From Acrocarpospora macrocephala (lineage in GTDB: Bacteria; Actinomycetota; Actinomycetes; Streptosporangiales; Streptosporangiaceae), in NCBI RefSeq assembly GCF_009687865.1, contig NZ_BLAE01000018.1, positions 101,895 through 142,358 on the forward strand: 40,464 nt of DNA, written 5' to 3'. Under the pieces are notes generated by a model that had not been told where the DNA came from, searched no databases, and was given only the letters and a program-made list of their open reading frames with translations. The position numbers and the translations under genes were made by a program. Below, one piece after another: positions 1 to 7,998 of the stretch (position 1 is the first letter of the stretch; every line of letters starts with the position of its first letter).

Positions 1-2025
1 GTCGCCCGGCTGCTGGGCGGCGAGCGCGCGCGGGTCGATCTCCTCGGCGGAGCCGATCAGGAGGGTGGGTTCGGGGTTGAGCGAGCCCGCCCATTCGTTG
101 CCCGACATGCTGGGCATGTCCATCGGGCCGATGTTCTCGTGCAGGGCGATCAGGGCGCGGAGGGCGTCGTCGTCCAGCTGACCGGCGGGCACGGAGAGCA
201 CGTCGCCCGGCTGCTGCGCGGCTAGCGTGCGCGGATCGATCGCGGATCCCGACCCGTTCGAGGCGGCTCCGTAGTTTCCTGACGCCGCGTTATCCGAGGT
301 TCCCGGGCTTTCCGAGGTTCCCGGGCTCGGGCAGTCGTCGCCGTCGCGTGCCGGAGGGTTCTGGGCGGAGGGCGAATCCTGATCGCGCGGGGAGTCCTGG
401 GCGGGCGGCTGGTCCTGGCCACGCGGCGAATCCTGCGCAGGCGGCTGATCTTGACCGCGCGGGTAATCCTGCGTGGGTGGCTGGTCCTGGCCGCGTGAGT
501 CCGGTACGGGCGGCTGATCTTGGCCGCGCGGCGAGTCCTGGGTCGGGGTGTCCTGGCTGGGTCCAGGGTTCTGGGCGGGCAGGTCGCCGCCCGCTCCGAT
601 GGCCGAAGGCTCGCCCTGGCCGAGTGGGGCGGTGGGGCCGATGATGTCCGGCGAACCGGAGGGCTCCTCGGTGGGGTTGCCCGCGGTGCCGGAAGAGTTG
701 TCGGCTTCGGACGGGGGGTCCTCGGTGGGGTTGTCCGCCGGGGTGCCGATGTAGTCACCCGTCGGGTCGCCTGGGGTGAGGTCCGGGTTGGTGAGTCCGG
801 CCGGGTTGGTGGCACCGGAGGAGTTGTCGGGGCCGGACGGGGAGTACGGGGGTTCCTCGGTGAGGTTGTCGGCCGGGGTACCGATGTACTCGCCCATCGG
901 GTCGCCGGGGGCCAGCCCTGGCTGGGGCGGATCGAAGGGAATGCTCGGTTCCATCGGCTGCACCAGACCGGCCGGGCCGACAGGTTGCGGTCCGTCGCCG
1001 TTGGTGATGTAGACACCGTCCAGCGTGCCGGGCGTGTCGATGGGATCGATCTCCTGCATGTGCTCGCTCAACCAGGCCAGATACTCATCCGACGGCTGGT
1101 TGAGCGGAGTAGAGACGACCTTCACCCCATCCACAATGATCACCTGACGCCCACCGGTCTGATCGATGTCGTCCCGGTGATCCTTCCGCGGCGTGTCCAC
1201 CTGGGTGTCATCGTCGCAAGGCTGCTTCGGCTCGACGGGCCGCTCATCTTCACCCTTGGACGGCGGAGGCTGCTCGGTCTCACCCTTCGATGGCGGAGGC
1301 TGCTCCGACTCACCCTTCGATGGCGGAGGCTGCTCCGACTCACCTTTCGAAGGTGGTGGCTGCTCCGACTCGCCCTTGGACGGTGGTGGCTGCTCCGATT
1401 CACCCTTCGATGGCGGTGGCTGCTCCGACTCGCCCTTCGATGGCGGTGGCTGCTCCGACTCGCCCTTGGACGGTGGTGGCTGCTCCGATTCACCCTTCGA
1501 TGGCGGTGGCTGCTCCGACTCGCCCTTCGATGGCGGTGGCTGCTCCGACTCGCCCTTCGAGGGTGGCGGCTGCTCCGACTCACCCTTGGACGGTGGTGGC
1601 TGCTCCGACTCGCCCTTTGTGGGTGGTTTCTCAGATTCGCCCTTGGGGTCGGGCTTTTCTGGGGAGCCGTCGGAGGCGGGTTTGCTGGGTTTGGGGTCTT
1701 CGGCGGGCTTGGTGGTGTCGTTGTTGGTGTCGGACGAGGGGCCGCCGGAGGGGTTGGGGGGTTTCTCGTCGGTGGCGGGACGAGGTGGGGGGTCCTGCTT
1801 CTCGCGCTTTTCGAGGAGGGCGAGGCGGGCCGAGACGTCCTTGACCATGGTGGCGCCCGCGTCGGCGACCAGGGAGGGACGGTGGGTGGCGCGGATGGGG
1901 ACGCCGGCGGTTCTGGTGAACTGGGCCACCTTCGCCTCGACGAGGTCCATCTGCTCACCCGCACGAGTGATCTGCGCCAGGAGTTCCCGGACCAGCTTGG
2001 GGTCCATCCCGTCCAGCTTCGCCAT
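1..2025 (-). CDS. Repetitive Pro-rich protein with a short helical N-terminal domain, 3' end outside window
   Basis: A single minus-strand frame stays open from an ATG at 2025 to the left edge (at least 675 codons). The ATG has a GGAG seven bases upstream. The N-terminal ~75 residues (MAKLDGMDPKLVRELL...) look helical and moderately charged, and end at ARLALLEKRE. They resemble the heads of actinobacterial WXG100-like or secretion-linked proteins, which is inference. Next comes a Pro/Ser/Glu tract with twelve near-perfect decapeptides of the type KGESEQPPPS. A short ordered segment follows (about residues 275-345, including QVIIVDGVKVV and EYLAWLSEHMQEIDP). After this comes a Pro/Asn/Asp-rich part with about four 12-residue PRGQDQPPAQDS units, then a segment that repeats every 67 codons (IDPRxLAAQQPGD at 1-40 and 202-241). 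No signal peptide or membrane span is visible in the part present. Function unknown; the repeats suggest a surface-exposed or secreted stalk. Confidence 0.75.
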   Translation of the reverse strand, partial: MAKLDGMDPKLVRELLAQITRAGEQMDLVEAKVAQFTRTAGVPIRATHRPSLVADAGATMVKDVSARLALLEKREKQDPPPRPATDEKPPNPSGGPSSDTNNDTTKPAEDPKPSKPASDGSPEKPDPKGESEKPPTKGESEQPPPSKGESEQPPPSKGESEQPPPSKGESEQPPPSKGESEQPPPSKGESEQPPPSKGESEQPPPSKGESEQPPPSKGESEQPPPSKGESEQPPPSKGESEQPPPSKGETEQPPPSKGEDERPVEPKQPCDDDTQVDTPRKDHRDDIDQTGGRQVIIVDGVKVVSTPLNQPSDEYLAWLSEHMQEIDPIDTPGTLDGVYITNGDGPQPVGPAGLVQPMEPSIPFDPPQPGLAPGDPMGEYIGTPADNLTEEPPYSPSGPDNSSGATNPAGLTNPDLTPGDPTGDYIGTPADNPTEDPPSEADNSSGTAGNPTEEPSGSPDIIGPTAPLGQGEPSAIGAGGDLPAQNPGPSQDTPTQDSPRGQDQPPVPDSRGQDQPPTQDYPRGQDQPPAQDSPRGQDQPPAQDSPRDQDSPSAQNPPARDGDDCPSPGTSESPGTSDNAASGNYGAASNGSGSAIDPRTLAAQQPGDVLSVPAGQLDDDALRALIALHENIGPMDMPSMSGNEWAGSLNPEPTLLIGSAEEIDPRALAAQQPGD
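1251..1637 (-). repeat. Tandem 30-bp coding repeat (12 units plus one degenerate)
   Basis: Twelve consecutive 30-bp units, each beginning CRCCCTTsGA/CGA on the plus strand, cover 1251-1610, with a shortened thirteenth copy at 1611-1637. On the minus strand each encodes a decapeptide of the form SKGESEQPPP. There is higher-order structure: 1371-1460 and 1461-1550 are identical over 90 bp (three units), so part of the array arose by recent block duplication. The units are phased with the reading frame, so copy-number change would lengthen or shorten the protein without a frameshift. Confidence 0.95.
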
Positions 2026-2271
2026 GAGCACGCTCCGCGAGAAGTCAGCGTCAATGGTCGCGCTGGCTGCGGGCGCAGCGGCCGGGCGCGTTTCCTTGAT
2101 TCACGGTAGCTTCGGCGGACGCCGTACACGGAGGGCGATAGCCAGACGGCATGAATCGGCCCTAATGGATCAACCGGAGGTTGGCCAGGCCGAATACCGG
2201 GGACAAGACAGGGATTACCCGGGAACCTGAGTTCGTCATTCCGCCGTCAGAATGCCGCTCTTGGCGGTGGC

Positions 2272-2916
2272 TCAGTCGGTCGCCAGATAGCCCACGATGG
2301 CCTTGATCTTGTCGGCCGGGATCGCCCCCTGGCGGAGCACCCGCGGGACCGCTGTGGTGAGATCCAGGATCGTGGAGGGCACACTGTCGTCACACGGTCC
2401 ACCGTCCAGATAGACGGCGACGGACTCGCCGAGCTGCTCCTCGGCCTGGGCCGCGGTGGTCGCGGGCGCCGCGCCGGAACGGTTGGCGCTGGAGACGGCC
2501 ATCGGCCCGGTCTCCTTGAGCAGGTCGAGGGCGACCCCGTGCAGCGGCATCCGCAACGCCACCGTGCCCTTGGTCTCCCCCAGATCCCAGGTCAGCGACC
2601 GGTTCACCCGGCAGACCAGGGTCAGCGGCCCCGGCCAGAACGCGTCCACCAGATCCTGTCCATACGTCCCGAGCCCCTCCACCAGCGCATTCGCCGCGCG
2701 CACGGTCCCGACCAGCACCGGCACCGGCATGTCCCGCCCCCGGCCCTTGGCTTCGAGCAGCGCGGTGACCGCGGTCGGGGTGAACGCGTCCGCGCCGATG
2801 CCGTACACGGTGTCGGTCGGCAGCACGACGAGTTCGCCGCTGCGCACCGCCGAGACCGCGTCGATCAGCCCGGACGCCCGCTCACCGGGGTTCGCACACA
2901 AATACCGACGACTCAT
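2272..2916 (-). CDS. tsaC: L-threonylcarbamoyladenylate synthase (YrdC/Sua5 family)
   Basis: This 214-residue YrdC-domain protein makes threonylcarbamoyl-AMP from threonine, bicarbonate and ATP, the first step of the t6A37 modification of ANN-decoding tRNAs. Family signatures are visible: LVVLPTDTVYGIGADA near residue 30, the KGRGRDMPVPVLV nucleotide-binding stretch, PGPLTLV, and SSANRSG near residue 145. The C-terminal Sua5 extension is absent, so it is TsaC-like in length. The ATG at 2916 (MSRRYLC) is preferred over a longer upstream frame because GAGGG lies just before it and prmC ends only eight bases upstream. It is the last gene of the prfA-prmC-tsaC run, matching the order seen in M. 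tuberculosis. Confidence 0.93.
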   Translation of the reverse strand: MSRRYLCANPGERASGLIDAVSAVRSGELVVLPTDTVYGIGADAFTPTAVTALLEAKGRGRDMPVPVLVGTVRAANALVEGLGTYGQDLVDAFWPGPLTLVCRVNRSLTWDLGETKGTVALRMPLHGVALDLLKETGPMAVSSANRSGAAPATTAAQAEEQLGESVAVYLDGGPCDDSVPSTILDLTTAVPRVLRQGAIPADKIKAIVGYLATD

Positions 2917-2924
2917 GACATCCC

Positions 2925-3779
2925 TCACTCTTGACCGAACTTGGCCGTGACGAAACGATCCCGCCCGGTCAGATCCTGCCGCAGCCGCGCGTCCCGCCAC
3001 CCGTTGTCCTCGGAGAACAGCCAGTAAACGGCGTTGCCCTGCTCGTCCGCGTGCTCCACCGCGACCAGACCGCCGGGCCGCAACAGCCGCCTGGCCGTGC
3101 GCTCCACCGCTCTGACCTCGTCCAGGCCGTCCTCGCCCGAGCCGTACAGCGCGCGGCTGGGATCGTAGTCGCGGACCTCGGGGTCGCGCGGCACCGCCCC
3201 CGGCGGAATGTACGGCGGGTTGGAGATGACCAGATCGACCTGCCCGTCCAGCTCCGGCAGGCAGTCGGCGAGATCCTCCGGATGCAGCGAGGTGCGCCCC
3301 TGCCCGTGCTCGAGGATGTTCCGCTTCGCCCAGCCGTACGCCACCGGGTCGATCTCCACCGCGTGCACCTGGGCCAGCGCGACCTCCTGGGCGATCGACA
3401 GCGCGATCGCGCCGGAACCCGTACCCAGATCGACCACCACCGGGGACGCCACGTCCATCTCGCTCAGCCGGTCGATGGCCCAGCCCGCGACCACCTCGGT
3501 CTCCGGGCGCGGCACGAAGACGCCGGGCCCGACCTCCAGCGAAAGGTAACGGAAGTATGCCCTTCCGGTTATGTGCTGGAGTGGCTCCCGGGATTCGCGG
3601 CGGGCGACGCCCTCCCAGAACAGGGCGTCGAAGTCGGAGTCCTTGACGGAGTGCAGCCGCCCCCGGCTGACCCCGTGGACGAACGCGGCGATCTCCTCGG
3701 CGTCGGTGCGCGGCGAGGGCACACCGGCCTCGGCGAGCCGGGCGGTGGCGAGGGCGATCTCGTCCAGGAGGAAGGTCAT
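2925..3779 (-). CDS. prmC: Peptide chain release factor N5-glutamine methyltransferase
   Basis: PrmC (HemK) methylates the glutamine of the GGQ motif of release factors, raising their peptide-release activity. The 284-residue protein has the expected N-terminal helical release-factor-binding part. A Rossmann SAM domain follows, with motif I VVDLGTGSGAIALS at about residue 120 and the diagnostic ISNPPYIPP motif at about residue 185. It lies directly downstream of prfA, its substrate gene (26-bp gap), and eight bases before tsaC, in the order conserved across Actinobacteria. No oddities in length or motifs. Confidence 0.95.
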   Translation of the reverse strand: MTFLLDEIALATARLAEAGVPSPRTDAEEIAAFVHGVSRGRLHSVKDSDFDALFWEGVARRESREPLQHITGRAYFRYLSLEVGPGVFVPRPETEVVAGWAIDRLSEMDVASPVVVDLGTGSGAIALSIAQEVALAQVHAVEIDPVAYGWAKRNILEHGQGRTSLHPEDLADCLPELDGQVDLVISNPPYIPPGAVPRDPEVRDYDPSRALYGSGEDGLDEVRAVERTARRLLRPGGLVAVEHADEQGNAVYWLFSEDNGWRDARLRQDLTGRDRFVTAKFGQE

Positions 3780-3805
3780 GTTTTCACTGGGTTCATTTAC
3801 AGGGT

Positions 3806-4852
3806 TCAGGAGTGGGCGGCCAGTTTCTCCGCCAGCTCGGCGTCGAGGAGTGCTTGGATGACGGCGTCCAGGTCGCCGTCGAGGACCTGGTCCAGGTTGT
3901 AGGCCTTGAAGCCGACCCGGTGGTCGGAGATGCGGTTCTCCGGGAAGTTGTAGGTCCGCACCCGTTCCGACCGGTCCACGGTGCGGATCTGCGACTTGCG
4001 CTCGGCCATCGCGGCGGCGTTGGCCTCCTCCTCGGCCAGCGCCTGCAGCCGGGCCCGCAGCACGCGCATCGCCGACTCCTTGTTCTGCAGCTGGCTCTTC
4101 TCGTTCTGGCAGGAGACGACGACGCCGGTCGGCAGGTGGGTGATCCGCACCGCCGAGTCGGTGGTGTTCACGCTCTGCCCGCCGGGCCCGCCGGACCGGT
4201 AAACGTCGATGCGCAGGTCGTTCGGGTCGATCTGGACGTCGACCTCCTCGGCCTCGGGGTAGACCAGCACCCCGGCGGCGGAGGTGTGGATGCGCCCCTG
4301 CGACTCGGTGGCCGGAACGCGCTGCACCCGGTGCACGCCGCCCTCGAACTTGAGCCGCCCCCAGGCGCCGTTCTTGGCCTTGATCGCGACCGTGACGTCC
4401 TTGTATCCGCCTAGGTCGGAGTGCTGCGCGTCGATGACCTCGGTACGGAAACCCACCCGTTCCGCATATCGCTGATACATCCGCAGGAGGTCGCCCGCGA
4501 ACAGGGCCGACTCCTGGCCGCCCTCGCCCGCCTTGATCTCCATGATGATGTCTTTGTCGTCGTTGGGGTCGCGCGGCACGAGCAGGTGCTTGAGCCGTTC
4601 CTCCAGCGCCGGAATCCGCAGCTCCAGCTCGTCCGCCTCGGCGGCGAACGAGGCGTCCTCGCCGGCCAGCTCCCTGGCGGCCTTGATGTCCTCGCGGACG
4701 CCGTCCAGCTCGCGGTAGGTGGCCACGATGGGCGTCAGCGCCGCATACCTCTTGCCGTACGCCTTCGCCTTGGCCTGGTCGGCGTGCACGGCCGGATCGG
4801 CGAGTTTTTGCTCAAGATCCGTGTACTCGCCGATGAGTTCGTCGAGATTCAC
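3806..4852 (-). CDS. prfA: Peptide chain release factor 1
   Basis: RF1 recognises UAA and UAG in the ribosomal A site and triggers peptidyl-tRNA hydrolysis. The anticodon-like PAT tripeptide is present in [10 protein letters not shown], which separates RF1 from RF2 (SPF). The catalytic [12 protein letters not shown] is at about residue 220. Taking the GTG at 4852 as start gives 348 residues beginning [16 protein letters not shown] lies six bases upstream of that GTG, whereas a longer reading from 4891 adds a basic stretch not typical of the family. It is followed at 26 bp by prmC and preceded by rpmE across a 110-bp gap that holds a hairpin. Confidence 0.95.
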   Translation of the reverse strand: MNLDELIGEYTDLEQKLADPAVHADQAKAKAYGKRYAALTPIVATYRELDGVREDIKAARELAGEDASFAAEADELELRIPALEERLKHLLVPRDPNDDKDIIMEIKAGEGGQESALFAGDLLRMYQRYAERVGFRTEVIDAQHSDLGGYKDVTVAIKAKNGAWGRLKFEGGVHRVQRVPATESQGRIHTSAAGVLVYPEAEEVDVQIDPNDLRIDVYRSGGPGGQSVNTTDSAVRITHLPTGVVVSCQNEKSQLQNKESAMRVLRARLQALAEEEANAAAMAERKSQIRTVDRSERVRTYNFPENRISDHRVGFKAYNLDQVLDGDLDAVIQALLDAELAEKLAAHS

Positions 4853-4900
4853 CGCGCGTCCTTTCTTGGAAGAAGCCCTGCGACAGCCCAATCACCAAGA

Positions 4901-4951
4901 ACGCCGACCCGGGTCCGCCCCCGACGAAAGGGGACGATTCCGAGTCGGCGT
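4901..4951 (-). terminator. Hairpin between rpmE and prfA
   Basis: ACGCCGAC at 4901-4908 pairs with GTCGGCGT at 4944-4951. A wobble pair and three more GC pairs extend the stem, and there is an inner CCCC/GGGG stem. It sits just downstream of rpmE on the minus strand. The following run is only weakly T-rich (TCTT), so it may be an attenuator or processing site that lowers prfA expression relative to rpmE rather than a full terminator. Confidence 0.5.
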
Positions 4952-4962
4952 CTGGAAAGGAG

Positions 4963-5181
4963 CTACTTGCCCGCGGTCTTCTTGCCGAAGCGGGCTTCGA
5001 AGCGGGCCACCCGGCCACCGGTGTCGAGGATCTTCTGCTTGCCCGTGTAGAACGGGTGGCAGGCCGAGCAGACGTCGGCGTGGATCGAACCGCTGGTGGC
5101 GGTGCTCCGCGTAGTGAACGTGTTCCCACACGTGCATGTCACGTTGGTGACGACATACGCGGGGTGGATGTCGGGCTTCAT
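4963..5181 (-). CDS. rpmE: 50S ribosomal protein L31 (zinc-binding form)
   Basis: This 72-residue protein begins [16 protein letters not shown] and has the typical L31 core ending in KKTAGK. Four cysteines (C16, C18 and the CSAC pair near residues 37-40) mark the zinc-containing C+ form, usually the zinc-replete paralog in Actinobacteria that also carry a C- copy. The start at 5181 is supported by AGAGGA seven bases upstream. In related genomes rpmE follows rho directly. Here about 5 kb of unrelated genes separate them, so rpmE needs its own promoter in the 260-bp divergent region upstream. Confidence 0.95.
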   Translation of the reverse strand: MKPDIHPAYVVTNVTCTCGNTFTTRSTATSGSIHADVCSACHPFYTGKQKILDTGGRVARFEARFGKKTAGK

Positions 5182-5243
5182 ACCATTTTCCTCTCCGAGG
5201 GGCGGTCGCCGGGTCGCCTCTGCCAGCCTGGGGGCGGGAACCG

Positions 5244-5258
5244 GAACCGCTGCGGTTC
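5244..5258. promoter_or_regulatory. 15-bp dyad in the rpmE / secreted-protein divergent region
   Basis: GAACCGCTGCGGTTC is a perfect inverted repeat around a central T. It lies about 60 bp upstream of the rpmE start and about 185 bp upstream of the first secreted paralog. The position suits an operator for the divergent rpmE promoter. No regulator family can be assigned from the sequence alone. Confidence 0.35.
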
Positions 5259-5358
5259 GGCTACCAGTGTGCCAGATGCTGGAACCCTCCCAGGCCAATC
5301 CGCATTCCCGGGGCCAGATCGGGAGCCTGGGAACTCCGTGAGAACCCACACGATCAGG

Positions 5359-5388
5359 TGGACCGCGCCCCACCAGCCCCAGTAGGCT
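5359..5388 (+). promoter_or_regulatory. Putative promoter of secreted paralog 1
   Basis: TGGACC, an 18-bp spacer and TAGGCT form a plausible sigma-70-type pair about 55 bp upstream of the start codon. The spacer and -10 region (CCCACCAGCCCCAGTAGGCT) are almost identical to the block upstream of paralog 2 (6629-6648). This conservation between duplicated genes is the main evidence for function. Confidence 0.5.
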
Positions 5389-5441
5389 CACGTGCTCAAA
5401 CCCGAACTTTTCCCTCAAAATTACCTAAGTTAGGGGAATCC

Positions 5442-6542
5442 ATGAGGAAAGGCCTGCGGAATCTCATTGCAGGCGTGAGCGGGGCGGCGATGATCGCCAG
5501 CGGTGTGGCCATCACCGCAACCCCCGCCAGTGCGGCTCCCATCTTCGATGGAGCCGTCTCGTTTGTGGACTCGTTCCTGCCGCCGAGTGGCAGCAGCGTG
5601 ATCGACTTCTCGGTCAAGCTGAAAGATCCCTACACCGCTTCCGGAACGCCCGAGAAGACGGTCTGGGCCCGGTTCACCAAGGACGACACGGCGTCGCCTA
5701 AGACGTGGGCAGCCGCCAACGTCACACAGCCTGCCAACGTCACGGGGACCCCTCCTACGGAAGTTGTTGTCAAGGGCAGTGTTCCCGTGTCGGTCAGTGA
5801 CACGGCGAGCGAAAAGTGGCAGCTGCAACTCGCGCTCAACAATGCCACGACCGCCCCCGCTGCCGACGACCCTCTTTGGGGCGCAACCACCGACTTCACC
5901 GTCCAGCCCGCCACCAAGGTGGCCAACTTCGATATCGACCCGGACAACGTCACGCTGAAGTCCGGCTCCTCTGTCGACGTGGGCATTCGGGCCATCGTCG
6001 AGAAGGGCGGGTCCGAGGTCTTCAAGGACGCGCGCGTCGAGAGCGACGAGACCTCCGACTACTACTCGCTGCAGACCGGCTTCGAGGCTGACGGAAAGAC
6101 CTACTACGACTACGTCTCGATGGACTCCTCCACCGCGACCGGTCGCTGGCAGGCCAAGCTCACCTTCACCCGTGGCACCAAGACGTACGAGTTCGTCAAG
6201 AGCTTCAACGTCAGCAAGGGCACCACGTCCAAGGCCAAGTCGAAGATCACCTTCAAGGTGAGCCCGACGAAGGTCAAGAAGGGCAAGTCCGTCAAGATGT
6301 ACGGGATCGTCTACCGCGGCTACACCTCGTGGGGCCCCTGGAAGAAGAAGATCCTCAAGCTCTACTTCAAGAAAAAGGGCACCAAGAAGTGGAAGTTCGC
6401 GGGCTACATCGGCGCGAACAACTCCGGCAAGTTCACCAAGACCGTGAAGCCGAAGTACGACGGCTACTGGCGCGTGGGCGCCTTCGCCACCTCGGTCACG
6501 CTCGGTAAGTGGTCGTCCTACAAGTACGTGGACGTTCGCTAG
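5442..6542 (+). CDS. Secreted Ig-like protein, tandem paralog 1
   Basis: A 366-residue exported protein. It has a Sec signal peptide: basic MRKGLRNL, a hydrophobic Ala/Gly/Ile core, and AxA-type cleavage near TPASAAP at residue ~31. A central acidic, Ser/Thr-rich beta-type region follows. The C-terminal ~105 residues are unusually rich in Lys, Tyr and Trp: KSKITFKVSPTKVKKGKSV, then WKKKILKLYFKKKGTKKWK and KPKYDGYWRVGA. This tail resembles the Ig-like modules seen in many Streptosporangiales secreted proteins. The ATG at 5442 is preceded by AGGGG. It is flanked by its own promoter-like block and a strong terminator, so it is probably monocistronic. Exact function unknown; binding to an acidic surface polymer is one possibility for the very basic tail. 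Confidence 0.85.
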   Translation: MRKGLRNLIAGVSGAAMIASGVAITATPASAAPIFDGAVSFVDSFLPPSGSSVIDFSVKLKDPYTASGTPEKTVWARFTKDDTASPKTWAAANVTQPANVTGTPPTEVVVKGSVPVSVSDTASEKWQLQLALNNATTAPAADDPLWGATTDFTVQPATKVANFDIDPDNVTLKSGSSVDVGIRAIVEKGGSEVFKDARVESDETSDYYSLQTGFEADGKTYYDYVSMDSSTATGRWQAKLTFTRGTKTYEFVKSFNVSKGTTSKAKSKITFKVSPTKVKKGKSVKMYGIVYRGYTSWGPWKKKILKLYFKKKGTKKWKFAGYIGANNSGKFTKTVKPKYDGYWRVGAFATSVTLGKWSSYKYVDVR

Positions 6543-6552
6543 CGCAAGTCCT

Positions 6553-6597
6553 GAAAGCTCGCACAGAAGTCCGTTTCTGTGCGAGCTTTCACGTTTT
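6553..6597 (+). terminator. Intrinsic terminator after secreted paralog 1
   Basis: A perfect 16-bp inverted repeat (GAAAGCTCGCACAGAA at 6553-6568 and its complement at 6575-6590) with a six-base loop, followed by ACGTTTT. It begins 11 bases after the stop codon and separates the two paralogs into independent transcripts. Confidence 0.88.
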
Positions 6598-6619
6598 CCG
6601 CTACGTTATGCCCTTTGGC

Positions 6620-6648
6620 TGGACGACTCCCACCAGCCCCACTAGGCT
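6620..6648 (+). promoter_or_regulatory. Putative promoter of secreted paralog 2
   Basis: TGGACG, a 17-bp spacer and TAGGCT. The stretch CCCACCAGCCCCACTAGGCT differs by one base from the block upstream of paralog 1, and the downstream CCCGA...TTTTCCCTC leader is also shared. The -10 is about 50 bp upstream of the ATG at 6699. Confidence 0.5.
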
Positions 6649-6698
6649 CACAAGCCCGACTTTTCCCTCCAATTGACTGATGTAAGGGGCCATCCAAC

Positions 6699-7811
6699 AT
6701 GAGGAAGACCCTGCGGCTGGTACTTGCGGCCGTAACGGGGGCAGCGGTTATCAGCAGCGGTGCGGCCATCACCGTCGCCTCCCCCGCCAACGCCCTCGCC
6801 GTTAGCATCGGCACCATCACGGTGTCCGATAATTTTGTCCCGCCCAGCGGCAGCGACAAGATGCCCTTCAAGTTCACCATCACGGAGCCGCCCTTCGTGG
6901 AGGGCAAGGCACCCAAAGTGACGGCTGTCTTCTACAAGGAAGGCGAGGCGACGTCTGGCGCGGGCACAGCTGCCACCGTCAACGCCATCGCCAACCTCAG
7001 TTCCGCCACGGCGACCCCGCCGGCGACTCTGGACGTGACCGGCTCGATTCCGATCGCTTCCTCCGACAAGCCGACTACCACGGGCAAGTGGACGATCAAG
7101 GTTTCGGTTGCCGGGGACGCTACCCCCGCGCCCAACCCTGTGGTCAGGGACGACCCCTTCGAAGTTGCCAAGGCCACCCGGGTGACCAGCGCGAGCGTGG
7201 ACCCCAGCACGGTCAAGCTCAAGTCCGGCTCGGACATCGACGTCTACGCGGCGTTCAAGCTGGAGCGCGGCGGTGCGGCCAGCGACGAGAAGGTCACCGA
7301 TGTCCGGCTGGAGAGCAAGGACAGCGACGACTACTACTCGCTGAACACTGGTCTGGAGTCGGACGACTCCTACCACGACTCGACCTCGATGGACTACGAC
7401 ACCACGGCCGGTGCGTGGCAGCTCAAGGTGAGCGTCACCCGGGGCTCCAAGACCTACGCCTTCGTCAAGGGCTTCACGGTCACCAAGGGCACCTCCGGCA
7501 AGGCCAAGTCCAAGATCACCCTGGTCGCTTCGCCGTCCAAGGTGAAGAAGGGCAAGGCGACCAAGCTCTACGGCAAGGTCTACCGCGGCTACACCTCGTG
7601 GGGCGCCTGGAAGAAGAAGATCCTCAAGCTCTACTTCAAGAAGAAGGGCACCAAGACCTGGAAGTTCGTCGGCTACGTCGGCTCGAACTCCTCCGGCAAG
7701 TTCAGCAAGTCCGTCAAGCCCAAGTACGACGGCTACTGGCGCCTGGGGGCAACCGCGACCAGCACGACCAAGTCGGCCTGGTCTCCGTCGAAGTTCGTCG
7801 ACGTGAGGTAA
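6699..7811 (+). CDS. Secreted Ig-like protein, tandem paralog 2
   Basis: A 370-residue paralog of the preceding gene with the same layout. The signal peptide is MRKTLRLVLAAVTGAAVIS... with cleavage near ASPANALA, followed by a variable central region and a conserved basic C-terminal module. Motifs such as PPSGS, LKSGSDIDV, SDDYYSLNTG and VYRGYTSWGAWKKKILK align one-to-one with paralog 1. The C-terminal ~100 residues are far more similar than the central region, so selection is strongest there. The ATG follows a GGGG-type Shine-Dalgarno sequence. It is bracketed by its own promoter-like block and terminator. The neighbouring two-component system on the opposite strand could control the pair, but nothing in the sequence proves it. 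Confidence 0.85.
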   Translation: MRKTLRLVLAAVTGAAVISSGAAITVASPANALAVSIGTITVSDNFVPPSGSDKMPFKFTITEPPFVEGKAPKVTAVFYKEGEATSGAGTAATVNAIANLSSATATPPATLDVTGSIPIASSDKPTTTGKWTIKVSVAGDATPAPNPVVRDDPFEVAKATRVTSASVDPSTVKLKSGSDIDVYAAFKLERGGAASDEKVTDVRLESKDSDDYYSLNTGLESDDSYHDSTSMDYDTTAGAWQLKVSVTRGSKTYAFVKGFTVTKGTSGKAKSKITLVASPSKVKKGKATKLYGKVYRGYTSWGAWKKKILKLYFKKKGTKTWKFVGYVGSNSSGKFSKSVKPKYDGYWRLGATATSTTKSAWSPSKFVDVR

Positions 7812-7827
7812 CTCGCCGTTGAATACT

Positions 7828-7863
7828 CGCCCCCGTGTCCGGGCCTGGACACGGGGGCGTTTT
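7828..7863 (+). terminator. Intrinsic terminator after secreted paralog 2
   Basis: A perfect 13-bp stem (CGCCCCCGTGTCC at 7828-7840 and its complement at 7847-7859) with loop GGGCCT and a TTTT tail. It lies 16 bases after the stop codon. Confidence 0.92.
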
Positions 7864-7998
7864 CATGCCCGGACCATGCCCCAGAACCAACACCCAGCCC
7901 ATGCCCCAGAAACAATCCCAGCCCCGTGTGCCAGATCCAACACCCAGCCCAAGGTTCCAACCCGCGGCCCAGCCGCTCCCCCCAGCCAGTGCCGTACC

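Noticed and set aside
1251-1637. CRISPR array
   Set aside because: The 30-bp units are directly adjacent with no spacers and are in phase with a coding frame.
520-2109. Long plus-strand open frames over the repeat gene
   Set aside because: They are antisense to the minus-strand frame that has sensible composition, a Shine-Dalgarno sequence and phased repeats; the translations (LRWRWLLRLAL, DGGGCSDSPF) are repeat by-products of GC-rich DNA.
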